Positions 17,488-26,526 of a stretch of DNA of 64,000 nt are shown piece after piece (position 1 is the first letter of the stretch; each line of letters opens with the position of its first letter). A program made the translations under genes and the position numbers. Origin of the DNA: Streptomyces sp. CB01580 (lineage in GTDB: Bacteria > Actinomycetota > Actinomycetes > Streptomycetales > Streptomycetaceae); contig NZ_LIXJ01000012.1 of assembly GCF_001905795.1 (NCBI RefSeq), positions 157,512 through 221,511 on the forward strand. The letters run 5' to 3'. Under the pieces are notes generated by a model that did no database searches, had not been told where the DNA came from, and saw only the letters and a list, made by a program, of their open reading frames with translations.

Positions 17488-17742
17488 TCAAGCGCCGCGG
17501 CGCTTTGACGCAGGACCGGACTTGTCGTCCTCGTCCTCGTCCTCGTCATCGGTGTTGTACAGATCCGCGTACCGCGCGTACGGGTCGTCTTCCTCGTCCT
17601 CGAACGGCTCCGCGTTCGGTGGCTGACTTGAAGACGATGCGCCCAGCTCATTGGCCAGACGCGACAGGTCAGTCCCGCCGGTGCTGTACTTCAGCTGGCG
17701 GGCGACCTTTGTCTGCTTGGCCTTTGCCCGGCCGCGCCCCAT
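17488..17742 (-). CDS. DUF3073 small acidic-tailed protein
   Basis: An 84-residue actinobacterial protein of unknown function. A basic N-terminus (MGRGRAKAKQTKVARQLKYSTGGTDLSRLANEL) is followed by a very acidic run (FEDEEDDPYARYADLY, DDEDEDEDD) and a short basic end. The charge layout suggests RNA or ribosome contact, but that is inference. The ATG at 17742 is preferred to the frame opening at 17799 because a GAGGGGG site lies eight bases before it and MGRGRAKAKQTK is the family start. Its leader contains a CTCTC-N4-GAGAG stem. Confidence 0.92.
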   Translation of the reverse strand: MGRGRAKAKQTKVARQLKYSTGGTDLSRLANELGASSSSQPPNAEPFEDEEDDPYARYADLYNTDDEDEDEDDKSGPASKRRGA

Positions 17743-18092
17743 GGCTCGACCCCCTCGGTGACGGGGCTCGACGGCCCCAGAGTCTTGACACGCGTTCATG
17801 TTTCAGGACGGACTCTCATCCGAGAGACCGTGCCCGTAGGGCTTTAACGGTACCTGCTTCCGCGGCCATACGGTACGCCGCCCGTATCGAGCGCCCCGGA
17901 AGAGGACCTGCGAGAAGCCCCGTCCTCGCTGGTCAACTGCGATTTTAACCTCTTCCTGGCATGCGACCCGCCGACCGGCGAGAGAAGTCTCACGCCGGCC
18001 GACGGATCGCAGGCCGCAGGACGCCGCGTCATGCCCTCGTCACGCCTCGTCACCTCGTGTCGGGCTCTGCCGCCCCACGCCGTTCCCGGTCG
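17743..18092. other. 350-bp spacer between vdh and the DUF3073 gene
   Basis: No gene is visible. Reading leftward, it contains a TTGACC hexamer and AT-rich TTAAAATC, possible DUF3073 promoter parts, and a GTCACGCCTCGTCACCTCGTG direct repeat close to the vdh end. No clear terminator for vdh is seen. Confidence 0.4.
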
Positions 18093-19184
18093 TCAGGCGC
18101 GGCGCGCCTCGGCCATCCGCTGCTCGGCGATCCGGTCGGCCGCGGCGGCCGGCGGAATGCCGTCCGCCTTCGCACGTGCGAATATGGCGAGCGTGGTGTC
18201 GAAGATCTTCGACGCCTTGGCCTTGCACCGGTCGAAGTCGAAGCCGTGCAGTTCGTCCGCGACCTGGATCACTCCGCCCGCGTTCACCACGTAGTCGGGT
18301 GCGTACAGGATCGACCGGTCCGCGAGGTCCTTCTCCACGCCGGGGTGCGCGAGCTGGTTGTTGGCCGCGCCGCACACCACCTTGGCGGTGAGCACGGGCA
18401 CGGAGTCGTCGTTCAGCGCGCCGCCGAGCGCGCACGGGGCGTAGATGTCCAGGCCCTCGGTGCGGATCAGCGCCTCGGTGTCCGCGGCGACGGCCACCTC
18501 GGGGTGCTTGTCGGTGATACGGCGCACGGATTCCTCGCGCACGTCCGTGATCACGACCTCGGCACCGTCCGACAGCAGGTGCTCGACCAGGTGGTGACCG
18601 ACCTTGCCGACTCCGGCGACCGCTACTTTTCGGCCACGGAGCGTCGGGTCGCCCCAGAGATGCTGCGCGGAGGCCCGCATGCCCTGGAAAACACCGAACG
18701 CGGTGAGCACCGAGGAGTCGCCGGCGCCGCCGTTCTCGGGGGAGCGGCCGGTGGTCCAGCGGCACTCGCGGGCGACGACGTCCATGTCGGAGACGTAGGT
18801 GCCGACGTCGCAGGCGGTCACGTACCGGCCGCCGAGCGAGGCCACGAACCGGCCGTAGGCCAGCAGCAGTTCCTCGGACTTGATCCGTTCGGGATCGCCG
18901 ATGATCACGGCCTTGCCGCCGCCGTGGTCGAGACCGGCCATGGCGTTCTTGTAGGACATGCCGCGCGACAGGTTCAGCGCGTCCGCGACGGCCTCCTTCT
19001 CGGAGGCGTACGGATAGAAGCGGGTACCGCCGAGGGCCGGGCCCAGGGCGGTGGAGTGGATGGCGATCACGGCCTTGAGGCCGCTGGCACGGTCCTGGCA
19101 GAGCACGACTTGTTCGTGGCCCCCCTGGTCCGAGTGGAACAGGGTGTGCAGTACGTCGACAGGCGCGCCGGTCACATCGGTCAC
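18093..19184 (-). CDS. vdh: valine dehydrogenase (Leu/Phe/Val dehydrogenase family)
   Basis: A 363-residue NAD-dependent branched-chain amino acid dehydrogenase that deaminates valine, leucine and isoleucine. It thereby feeds acyl-CoA precursors for fatty acid and polyketide synthesis. Visible motifs: ALGGTRFYPYASE, NAMAGLDHGGGKAVI with the catalytic lysine (K91), PENGGAGDSSVLTAFGV, the dinucleotide-binding GVGKVGHHL, and PCALGGALND. The GTG at 19184 is preferred to 19274 because GGGAG lies eight bases upstream and the protein then starts MTDVTGAP as in characterised streptomycete Vdh. It is divergent from the next gene, with a perfect palindrome between them. Confidence 0.95.
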   Translation of the reverse strand: MTDVTGAPVDVLHTLFHSDQGGHEQVVLCQDRASGLKAVIAIHSTALGPALGGTRFYPYASEKEAVADALNLSRGMSYKNAMAGLDHGGGKAVIIGDPERIKSEELLLAYGRFVASLGGRYVTACDVGTYVSDMDVVARECRWTTGRSPENGGAGDSSVLTAFGVFQGMRASAQHLWGDPTLRGRKVAVAGVGKVGHHLVEHLLSDGAEVVITDVREESVRRITDKHPEVAVAADTEALIRTEGLDIYAPCALGGALNDDSVPVLTAKVVCGAANNQLAHPGVEKDLADRSILYAPDYVVNAGGVIQVADELHGFDFDRCKAKASKIFDTTLAIFARAKADGIPPAAAADRIAEQRMAEARRA

Positions 19185-19284
19185 TGTGGTGACTCCCAAG
19201 TACGAAGCGGCGGAGGACCCTCCTGAAGGTGGGGAGGGCCGTGGACCGGCCGGCAGGCGGGTCCGACTGGGCAAGAGCGTAAGT

Positions 19285-19296
19285 CCTACGCGTAGG
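19285..19296. promoter_or_regulatory. perfect palindrome in the vdh divergent promoter region
   Basis: CCTACGCGTAGG is a perfect 12-bp palindrome about 100 bp before vdh and 64 bp before the divergent gene. It could be an operator for amino-acid responsive control of vdh. The binding protein is unknown. Confidence 0.4.
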
Positions 19297-19359
19297 TAGA
19301 TCAGGTCCGGTGCCGAGGATCACCCCCTGGAGGAGTACGGGCATGACACGATCTACGGC

Positions 19360-20205
19360 ATGTCGGTGGTGTCCTCGGTGCTCGTCCCGTACGCGTCCTA
19401 CCTCCGGGTGTACGAACCGCTCGCCGCCTTCCCGGAGCCCGAGCGGAGCCACTGGGCCCGCTACGCCGGGCGCGCCCGTATCCCCACGGCCCAGGACGAA
19501 CTGCGCCGTTCGCTCGCGGACTTGGTGGCCACGCCGCCGGTCGGGGTGCCGGCGCACGAGAGCGCGGACGCGTTCGTCGCCGAGGCGGACGGCGTGGTGT
19601 GCGTCTGCCCGTGGCGGACCAGGCTGCGCGGCTGGCTGGCCCTGGGGGAGCTGGCGGACCTGTTCCCGGAGCCGGTGCTGGACGCGGTGCTGCCGCCGGT
19701 GGTGCGCGGACAGGCGGTCGCGGACCACGAGCGGTGGGCGGAGCGCAACCCGGATGCCAGGCCCTGGATCCTGACCGCGCTGTGGCAGGTGCCGGTGCGC
19801 TGGTTCGTGCTCTTCTCCGACGAGGAGCGGGAGTACGCGGCGGCGGGCAAGGGCGGCGAGCCGCCGGTGCTGCGCTACCGGACGCCGATGGTCCAGGCCC
19901 GGCGTCGGCTGGCCAGGGCGCTGCGGACCCTGCGCGAGACCGTGGACGAGGGGCCGCTGACCGAGGGCCTCGTGGAGGTGGGGCGCTGGCTGGAGGAGTT
20001 CCATCCGCGGGCGCTGGTGGAGCTGGACTACGCGGGGCTGGTGCATGCCCTGCCGGCGGAACGGCTCGCCGCGGACCACTCGGCCGCCGACGTGGCCGAG
20101 GGGGTGGAGGCGCTGCGGGCCGGTGACACCGATCGGGCGAGCGAGGCGTACGGGAGGCTGGCGGAACGCTGGCGGGCCGTAAGAGATCGTCAATTCGCGA
20201 ACTGA
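19360..20205 (+). CDS. conserved hypothetical protein
   Basis: A 281-residue soluble protein I recognise only as a streptomycete conserved protein found between vdh and bldC. It begins SVVSSVLVPYASYLRVYEPLAAFPEPERSHW, is rich in Arg/Glu/Ala helices, has no signal peptide or membrane segment, and contains a Trp-rich central part (RPWILTALWQVPVRWFVLF). The C-terminal 60 residues look like a helical hairpin. The ATG is reasonable but without a strong ribosome site. No function is proposed. Confidence 0.8.
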   Translation: MSVVSSVLVPYASYLRVYEPLAAFPEPERSHWARYAGRARIPTAQDELRRSLADLVATPPVGVPAHESADAFVAEADGVVCVCPWRTRLRGWLALGELADLFPEPVLDAVLPPVVRGQAVADHERWAERNPDARPWILTALWQVPVRWFVLFSDEEREYAAAGKGGEPPVLRYRTPMVQARRRLARALRTLRETVDEGPLTEGLVEVGRWLEEFHPRALVELDYAGLVHALPAERLAADHSAADVAEGVEALRAGDTDRASEAYGRLAERWRAVRDRQFAN

Positions 20206-20730
20206 ATGCGACCTTGCCGCGTCTGAACCTTTGTGGCGTGTGACACGTGGGGATGAAGAGGCGGGACAATACCTCAAAGGCTGGTGGGACCTACGTCCTG
20301 AACCGGGCCTTTTTCTCAAGCGTGATGGATTGCACTAACTGGGCCCTTGCGCCCTTCCCTACCCCTCGTGCCAAAATAGGACAAGGAGTCCGGGGAGGGC
20401 TCCTTCCGCCCAACTGGGGGTGGATCGCTCTGCATTGCACGCTATGGGGGGTCTGGTGACTCCTGATCGCTCTGTGACTGATCGTCACGGTGGCGTGACT
20501 GTCCGCTATGGCATGGTCCATCGGCTTCCGTCGCTGATGAACACCTGGGAGGGCAATTCCATCGGTTTGGCCGACGCGGCTGGACGGATGGTGTAGTTGT
20601 AGTGCCGAGGACAAGCCGTTCGTCCTATAACCGACTCGGCCCGCGTCTGCCATTTCGGGCAACACGGGTCAAGGTGCAGAATTTAGAGGAAAGAACCGAG
20701 ATTGGTTCGGTTCTCCCGAGGAGGCCGCTC
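20206..20730 (+). promoter_or_regulatory. long low-GC bldC upstream region
   Basis: 525 bp with distinctly lower GC than its neighbours and no credible gene (a 70-codon frame at 20247-20459 lacks support). It contains an AAGGAG...CTCCTT hairpin (20383-20405) just after an AAAATAGG -10-like tract, which could mark a small RNA or leader. It ends with an inverted repeat close to the bldC ribosome site. Confidence 0.5.
20694..20712 (+). promoter_or_regulatory. inverted repeat in the bldC leader
   Basis: AACCGA-N7-TCGGTT has perfect six-base arms. It lies between an AT-rich patch (GAATTTAGAGG) and the GAGGAGG ribosome site of bldC. It could be an operator or a small leader stem controlling ribosome access. 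Confidence 0.45.
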
Positions 20731-20937
20731 ATGACCGCTCGCACCCCTGATGCCGAGCCGCTGCTGACCCCGGCTGAGGTCGCCACGATGTTCCGCGTGG
20801 ACCCGAAGACGGTTACCCGCTGGGCGAAAGCGGGGAAGCTCACGTCCATCCGCACGCTCGGTGGACATCGCCGCTACCGCGAGGCAGAGGTCCGCGCACT
20901 GCTGGCGGGTATTCCGCAGCAGCGCAGCGAGGCCTGA
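20731..20937 (+). CDS. bldC: developmental regulator BldC
   Basis: A 68-residue MerR-type single winged-helix DNA-binding protein. The entire sequence matches BldC as I know it: LLTPAEVATMFRVDPKTVTRWAKAGKLTSIRTLGGHRRYREAEVRALLAG. BldC binds cooperatively head-to-tail on direct repeats and holds back entry into sporulation, thereby shaping aerial development and antibiotic production. The ATG at 20731 is set by the GAGGAGG site; the frame opening at 20602 is not used. An intrinsic terminator with a T-run follows at 21067-21107. Confidence 0.98.
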   Translation: MTARTPDAEPLLTPAEVATMFRVDPKTVTRWAKAGKLTSIRTLGGHRRYREAEVRALLAGIPQQRSEA

Positions 20938-21066
20938 CACGCCCCCTGCCGTCGCGTCACAACCGGGCTCCCGGGTCCCCCAGCCCGTACAGACCCGCCT
21001 ATGGCTCCACATGACGGGCGCCCGCCCCAACGGGCGCCATACCTGTGCAATACGGGTACGTCGTTC

Positions 21067-21107
21067 GATCGCGCTGGACTCCGCCGGGTCCGGCGCGATC
21101 TCTTTTT
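21067..21107 (+). terminator. intrinsic terminator of bldC with T-run
   Basis: A GATCGCGC-GGAC / GTCC-GCGCGATC stem is followed directly by TCTTTTTG. A classical T-run terminator is rare in this genome and supports bldC being monocistronic. Confidence 0.85.
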
Positions 21108-21113
21108 GTGCTC

Positions 21114-21157
21114 CGCCGCCTCGGGAGAGGCCCCTTCGGGCTTCTCCCGAGGCGGCG
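21114..21157. terminator. second strong hairpin after bldC
   Basis: CGCCGCCTCGGGAGA pairs with its complement around a GGCCCC-TTCG-GGC inner part, seven bases after the first terminator. It has a stable UUCG tetraloop but no T-run and probably acts as a backup terminator. Confidence 0.65.
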
Positions 21158-21928
21158 TCGTGCGCTCTGCCCGTGCCGCTCCCGGGGTTCCCGGGTCTCG
21201 GAACCGCGCGGGCCCGGAGTTCTGGAGTCCCGTGAATCCTGAGGCGCCGGCCGTTGTGCCGGTGCCGGATCGCCCGGGGCCGTTGGAAACCGGGCGGCCG
21301 GTTGGCTACGGGGCGGGAACGCGGGTCGGCCCATGTGCCTCCGTACGGGATTCCGGGGGGTCGTTGCCGGGCTTTCCGGAGAAGTCGGGCCGGGGTGGTC
21401 GGGGGTATTCGGTGACATCTCCGGGCGGCTTTCGTGTCGTGCCCGCCGCTCTCCTTCGTCGCCGCCATCAGACAAGTGCAATTGCACATATTAAATTCGG
21501 CAGTTGTAGGAAGGGTGTAAGGTCACCTCTTCGCGAAACTCATTTAGTGACTCCCGTCACACCATATGAGTCGCGTCACTTCGAGCCTGCCACCTTCGGG
21601 GTGTGGATTGCCCTGCTGTTGGTCACTCGGTCGGGGGACTTTCGTCCTGGATCCAGGAATCGCCGTTCTGGCGCCCCGCGAGGGCAGGGTGGAGGAATTC
21701 TGCCGACCCGCCCTCAAAGGCCGTCAGAGGCCCCGTGGCGGGCTTCAGGCGGTCCTGACGGTGCGTCGGCTACCGCTGCGACCGCGACCGGGGTTGTGGC
21801 TGTGGCCGCGGCCGGTCGGCGTGGTGGCTCATGGCCGATGCGGTGGGGGCGGGGAGTGGCGGATGACGGGGCGGTGGGGTGGATCCGTCGGCCGGGTGGT
21901 CGTCGGTGGCGACCGCGCCGGGACGCGC

Positions 21929-21959
21929 GAAAGCCCGGATCCGAGGGATCCGGGCTTTC
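21929..21959. terminator. terminator after single tRNA-Asp
   Basis: A perfect stem GAAAGCCCGGATCC / GGATCCGGGCTTTC lies immediately downstream (left) of the leftward tRNA-Asp. Confidence 0.85.
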
Positions 21960-21965
21960 GTACTG

Positions 21966-22040
21966 CGGTCCTGACGGGATTTGAACCCGCGGCCTCCACC
22001 TTGACAGGGTGGCGAGCACTCCAAACTGCTCCACAGGACC
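21966..22040 (-). tRNA. tRNA-Asp(GTC)
   Basis: A 75-nt cloverleaf on the reverse strand: acceptor GGTCCTG/CAGGACC, discriminator G, anticodon loop CTGTCAA (GUC), T-loop TTCAAAT. A TACAGT -10 (complement of 22080-22085) lies 40 bp upstream, with a shared GTACAGTCTG context also seen before the tRNA-Glu operon. All 75 bases are identical to the copy at 28986. Confidence 0.97.
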
Positions 22041-22175
22041 AGGTTTTCGCTGCTGCCTTGCGGCTGGCTGCGAAGACAGACTGTACAGCAGGTCGGAGGG
22101 TCCGGTCGACTTCACTCCTGGTGATCACCTCGTCACCGCTCCGGCCGCCCGGTCCGGATCAGGGGCCGCGGCGGA

Positions 22176-25100
22176 TCAGGGGGCCGCGGCGTCGATCGCC
22201 TTCACGATCCGCTTGTCGGAGACGGGGTAGGCCGTCCCCAGGGCGTGCGCGAAGTAGCTGACCCGGAGCTCCTCGATCATCCAGCGGATGTCCAGGACCT
22301 CCTGCGGAACCGGCCTGCCCTGCGGCAGCTGTTCGAGCAGCCAGGCGTACTCGTCCTGCATCTCGTGGACCTTCTCCATGCGCGTGGTGTCGCGCTGGAC
22401 GGCCGTCGGCATCTGCTGGAGCCGACGGTCGGCGGCGACCAGGTAACGCATCAGGTCGGGCAGCCTGCGCAGCCCGGTCGCGGTGACGAAGCCCGCGGGC
22501 ACGAGGCCCGCGAGCTGCTTGCGCACGTCGGCGACGTTGGCGGCGAGGACCAGGCTGTTCGTGGCCTTCAGCCGCCGTTCGCACGCCTGCCAGGCGGCCA
22601 GTACCTGCTGCACCTGCTTGACCGTGTGCTCGGTCAGCGCGACGAGGTCGGCGCGCACCTTGTCGTACAGCTTGCGGTACGACTCCTCGTCCCAGGCGGG
22701 GCCGCCGTGCGCGCCGATCAGCCGGTCGGCGGCAGCCGTCGCGCAGTCCTCGAACAGCGCCTGCACGGAACCGTGCGGATTGGCGGACAGCGCCAGCTTC
22801 TGCTGGTTCGAGAGCCTGTCCGAGGCGAACTTCGCCGGGTTCACCGGCACGTTCAGCAGGATCAGCCTGCGGGTGCCGAGCCACATCGCGCGCTGCTGCT
22901 CGGCCTCGGTGTCGAAGAGACGCACGGCCACGGTCGCGCCCTGGTCCACCAGGGCCGGGTACGCCTTGACCGGCTGGCCGGCCCTCCGGGTCTCGAAGAC
23001 CCGGTTCAGCGTGCCGATCGTCCAGTCCGTGAGGCCCGAACGCTCGACCGACTCGCCCGAGGGGCCCGCGGTGGCCGCCGCGGCCTTGGAGAGCGCCTGG
23101 CGGGCCCTGGGGCGCAGTTGGAGCCTCAGCGCCTCCAGGTCCTTGTCCTCGGCCACCTTGCGGCGCCGCTCGTCGACGATCCGGAACGTGATCTTCAGGT
23201 GGTCCGGGACGCGGCTCAGGTCGAAGTCGTCCGCCGTGACCGGGACGCCGACCATCCGCTGGAGCTCGCGCGCGAGCGTGACCGTCAGCGGCTCCTGCTG
23301 TGACGTCGGGCCGCCAGAGGCGGACGGAACGGCCCGGTCCAGGAACTTCTCCGCGTAGTTCGGCGCGGGGACGTAGTGCCGGCGTATCGGCTTGGGCAGC
23401 GAGCGGATCAGCTCCGTGACCACTTCCTCGCGCAGGCCCGGGATCTGCCAGTCGAAGCCCTCGGCGGTGACCTGGTTGAGCACCTGGAGCGGGATGTGGA
23501 CGGTCACGCCGTCGGCGTCCGCGCCGGGCTCGAACTGGTACGTCACCCGGAACTTGAGCTTCCCCTGCCGCCAGGAGTCCGGATAGTCGTCCTTGGTGAC
23601 GGCCCCGGCCTTCTCGTTGATGAGCATCGAGCGCTCGAAGTCCAGCGCGTCCGGCTCGTCGCGGCGCTTGTGCTTCCACCAGGAGTCGAAGTGCGCCCCG
23701 GAGACCACGTGCTCGGGGATGCGCCGGTCGTAGAAGTCGAAGAGCGTCTCGTCGTCCACGAGGATGTCGCGGCGGCGGGCGCGGTGCTCCAGCTCCTCGA
23801 CCTCGCCGAGCAGCTTGCGGTTGTCCTGGAAGAACTGGTGGTGCGTCCGCCAGTCGCCCTCGACCAGGGCGTGGCGGATGAAGAGATCGCGGGAGGTCTC
23901 GGCGTCGATCCGGCCGAAATTAACCTTGCGCTGGGCGATGATCGGCACTCCGTACAGCGTGACGCGTTCGTACGCCATCACCGCCGCCTGGTCCTTCTCC
24001 CAGTGCGGCTCGCTGTAGGTGTGCTTCAGCAGGTGCTGGGCCAGCGGTTCGATCCACTCCGGCTCGACCTTGGCGTTGACCCGCGCCCACAGCCGGGACG
24101 TCTCGACCAGCTCGGCCGACATCACGAACCGCGGCTGCTTCTTGAAGAGCGCCGAGCCGGGGAAGACCGCGAACTTGGCGTTGCGGGCACCCAGGTACTC
24201 GTTCTTCTCCGTGTCCTTGAGCCCGATGTGCGAGAGCAGCCCGGCCAGCAGCGAGACGTGCACCGACTGCTCGGGCGCGTCCTCCGTGTTGGGCTGGACG
24301 CCCATCTGCTTCACGACCGTGCGCAGCTGCGCGTAGATGTCCTGCCATTCGCGAATGCGCAGGAAGTTCAGGTACTCCTGCTTGCACATCCGGCGGAAGC
24401 TGGACGAGCCGCGCTCCTTCTGCTGCTCGCGGATGTACCGCCACAGGTTCAGGAACGCGAGGAAGTCGGAGGTCTCGTCCTTGAAGCGGGCGTGCTGCTG
24501 ATCGGCCTGAGTCTGCTTCTCCGCGGGCCGCTCGCGCGGGTCCTGGATGGAGAGCGCGGCGGCGATCACCATGACCTCGCGTACGCAGCCGTTGCGCTCG
24601 GCCTCGATGACCATGCGCGCCAGACGCGGGTCGACCGGCAGCTGCGAGAGCTTGCGGCCCAGCGGGGTGAGCCGCTGCCCCTTCTTCCCCTCGGGCCGTG
24701 CCTCCCGCTCGCCCGCGCGGACCTCCCGGGCCGGCTTCTCGCCCTGCTCCAGCGCGCCGAGCTCCTGGAGGAGCTGGATGCCGTCGCGGATGTTGCGGTG
24801 GTCCGGCGGGTCGATGAAGGGGAACCGCTCGATGTCGCCGAGGCCGGCCGCGGTCATCTGGAGGATGACGGAGGCGAGGTTCGTGCGCAGGATCTCGGGA
24901 TCGGTGAACTCCGGACGGGTGAGGAAGTCGTCCTCGGAGTACAGCCGGATGCAGATGCCGTCCGACGTACGGCCGCAGCGGCCCTTGCGCTGGTTGGCGC
25001 TGGCCTGCGAGATCCGCTCGATCGGGAGGCGCTGGACCTTGGTGCGGTGGCTGTAGCGGGAGATCCGGGCGGTGCCCGGGTCGATCACGTACTTGATGCC

Positions 25101-26177
25101 GGGGACGGTCAGCGAGGTCTCGGCGACGTTCGTCGCCAGCACGATCCGCCGGCCGGTGTGGCGCTGGAAGACGCGGTGCTGCTCGGCGTGCGAGAGGCGG
25201 GCGTAGAGCGGCAGCACCTCGGTGTGGCGGAGGTTCCGCTTGTTCAGGGCGTCCGCGGTGTCACGGATCTCGCGCTCGCCGGAGAGGAAGACCAGGATGT
25301 CGCCGGGGCCCTCGGACTGGAGCTCGTCGACGGCGTCGCAGATCGCGGTGATCTGGTCCCGGTCGGCGTCGGCAGAGTCTTCGGTGACCTCCTCCAACAG
25401 CGGGCGGTAGCGCACCTCGACGGGGTACGTGCGCCCGCTGACCTCGATGATCGGGGCCTCGCCGAAGTGGCGCGCGAACCGCTCGGGGTCGATCGTCGCC
25501 GAGGTGATGACGACCTTCAGGTCCGGACGCCTGGGCAGCAGCCTGGCCAGATAGCCGAGCAGGAAGTCGATGTTCAGCGAGCGCTCGTGGGCCTCGTCGA
25601 TGATGATCGTGTCGTACGCGCGCAGCTCGCGGTCCGTCTGGATCTCGGCGAGCAGGATGCCGTCCGTCATCAGCTTGACGAACGTCGCGTCGGGGTTCAC
25701 CTGGTCGGTGAACCGGACCTTCCAGCCGACCGCCTCGCCCAGTGGGGTCCGCAGTTCGTCGGCGACGCGCTCGGCGACCGTGCGGGCCGCGATCCGGCGC
25801 GGCTGCGTGTGCCCGATCATGCCCCGGACGCCGCGCCCCAGCTCCATGCAGATCTTCGGGATCTGCGTGGTCTTGCCGGAGCCCGTCTCACCGGCGACGA
25901 TCACGACCTGGTGATCGCGTATCGCCTCCAGGATCTCGTCCTTCTTCTGGCTGACCGGGAGCTGTTCCGGGTACGAGACGGCGGGGACCCGCCCGGCGCG
26001 CAGCACGAGCCGTTCGGCCGCTTTTCCGGCCTCGGTGGCGATCTCGTCCAGCACCGCCTGCCGGGCCTCGGGCTTGCGGATGCGGCGCGCCCCTTCGAGA
26101 CGGCGGCCGAGCCGGTGGGCGTCGCGGAGCGAGAGCTCTTCGAGCCGGGACTGGAGATCGGCGAAGGAAGTAGACAT
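22176..26177 (-). CDS. hrpA: ATP-dependent RNA helicase HrpA
   Basis: A 1333-residue DEAH-box helicase of full HrpA length. The N-terminal RecA-like domains show Walker A GETGSGKT (96-103), DEAH box (194-197), SAT (225-227), and the C-terminal helicase motif QRKGRCGR, followed by helicase-associated, OB-fold and DUF3418 regions out to the C-terminus. In E. coli HrpA acts on mRNA processing and on rescue of stalled or collided ribosomes; a similar translation-quality role is likely here. The ATG at 26177 begins the conserved SFADLQSRLEELSLRDAHRLGRRLEG segment. It is transcribed toward the tRNA-Asp gene and is divergent from a secreted protein. Confidence 0.96.
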   Translation of the reverse strand: MSTSFADLQSRLEELSLRDAHRLGRRLEGARRIRKPEARQAVLDEIATEAGKAAERLVLRAGRVPAVSYPEQLPVSQKKDEILEAIRDHQVVIVAGETGSGKTTQIPKICMELGRGVRGMIGHTQPRRIAARTVAERVADELRTPLGEAVGWKVRFTDQVNPDATFVKLMTDGILLAEIQTDRELRAYDTIIIDEAHERSLNIDFLLGYLARLLPRRPDLKVVITSATIDPERFARHFGEAPIIEVSGRTYPVEVRYRPLLEEVTEDSADADRDQITAICDAVDELQSEGPGDILVFLSGEREIRDTADALNKRNLRHTEVLPLYARLSHAEQHRVFQRHTGRRIVLATNVAETSLTVPGIKYVIDPGTARISRYSHRTKVQRLPIERISQASANQRKGRCGRTSDGICIRLYSEDDFLTRPEFTDPEILRTNLASVILQMTAAGLGDIERFPFIDPPDHRNIRDGIQLLQELGALEQGEKPAREVRAGEREARPEGKKGQRLTPLGRKLSQLPVDPRLARMVIEAERNGCVREVMVIAAALSIQDPRERPAEKQTQADQQHARFKDETSDFLAFLNLWRYIREQQKERGSSSFRRMCKQEYLNFLRIREWQDIYAQLRTVVKQMGVQPNTEDAPEQSVHVSLLAGLLSHIGLKDTEKNEYLGARNAKFAVFPGSALFKKQPRFVMSAELVETSRLWARVNAKVEPEWIEPLAQHLLKHTYSEPHWEKDQAAVMAYERVTLYGVPIIAQRKVNFGRIDAETSRDLFIRHALVEGDWRTHHQFFQDNRKLLGEVEELEHRARRRDILVDDETLFDFYDRRIPEHVVSGAHFDSWWKHKRRDEPDALDFERSMLINEKAGAVTKDDYPDSWRQGKLKFRVTYQFEPGADADGVTVHIPLQVLNQVTAEGFDWQIPGLREEVVTELIRSLPKPIRRHYVPAPNYAEKFLDRAVPSASGGPTSQQEPLTVTLARELQRMVGVPVTADDFDLSRVPDHLKITFRIVDERRRKVAEDKDLEALRLQLRPRARQALSKAAAATAGPSGESVERSGLTDWTIGTLNRVFETRRAGQPVKAYPALVDQGATVAVRLFDTEAEQQRAMWLGTRRLILLNVPVNPAKFASDRLSNQQKLALSANPHGSVQALFEDCATAAADRLIGAHGGPAWDEESYRKLYDKVRADLVALTEHTVKQVQQVLAAWQACERRLKATNSLVLAANVADVRKQLAGLVPAGFVTATGLRRLPDLMRYLVAADRRLQQMPTAVQRDTTRMEKVHEMQDEYAWLLEQLPQGRPVPQEVLDIRWMIEELRVSYFAHALGTAYPVSDKRIVKAIDAAAP

Positions 26178-26526
26178 ACGGACCCCAGGATCTCATTCGG
26201 GCCCGAGGAACGGCGAACGTATTTCGTGCGGTCCGGGTCACGGTGTCGGCATCGGTACCGGCACGGCGCGGCGGCGCGCGAGCCGGAGCAGGTTGGCGGT
26301 GCGCGAGCCGGGGGGCGGGTGGCGGCATGCGAGCCGGGCGGCGGCGCGCGAGCGGACGGTCCGGCGGAACGGGAGCCGTACAGCCCGGCGGTGCGGGAGC
26401 CGTACGGTACGGCACGGGGGCGTGGCACCGCAGCACGTACCATTTCGGCAGCTGATCACCTGTTGCCGCGCGTCGCCCCCGTCGCCCCCGTCGCCCCCGT
26501 CGCCCCGTCCGGAAAGGCCGGTCGCC
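26178..26526. other. divergent spacer hrpA / secreted protein, repeat-rich
   Basis: No gene. It carries several degenerate GCGAGCCGG/GGAGCCGTA units and, at 26472-26505, about four tandem copies of the 9-mer GTCGCCCCC just before the GGAAAGG ribosome site of the next gene. Promoters for both sides must lie here, but I cannot pick hexamers with confidence. Confidence 0.45.

Larger units (their letters stand above)
20938..21965. other. 1-kb region between bldC and tRNA-Asp
   Basis: Frames on both strands are open but have shadow-like composition, so no gene is called. The region holds two hairpins near bldC and then a GC-rich middle. An AT-rich island follows at about 21470-21570, with perfect palindromes GTGCAATTGCAC (21476-21487) and GTGAC-TCCC-GTCAC (21547-21560). 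This island looks like a promoter/operator for something not recognised, perhaps a non-coding RNA. Confidence 0.45.

Noticed and set aside
18040..20319. A 759-codon leftward frame
   Set aside because: It is the out-of-phase shadow of vdh and the antisense of its neighbour; no domain is recognisable.
20247..20459. Possible 70-residue gene before bldC
   Set aside because: No ribosome site, composition unlike coding DNA here, and overlap with hairpin structures.
26472..26505. GTCGCCCCC tandem repeat as a regulatory array
   Set aside because: A short simple repeat in high-GC DNA without symmetry or conserved spacing to a promoter.
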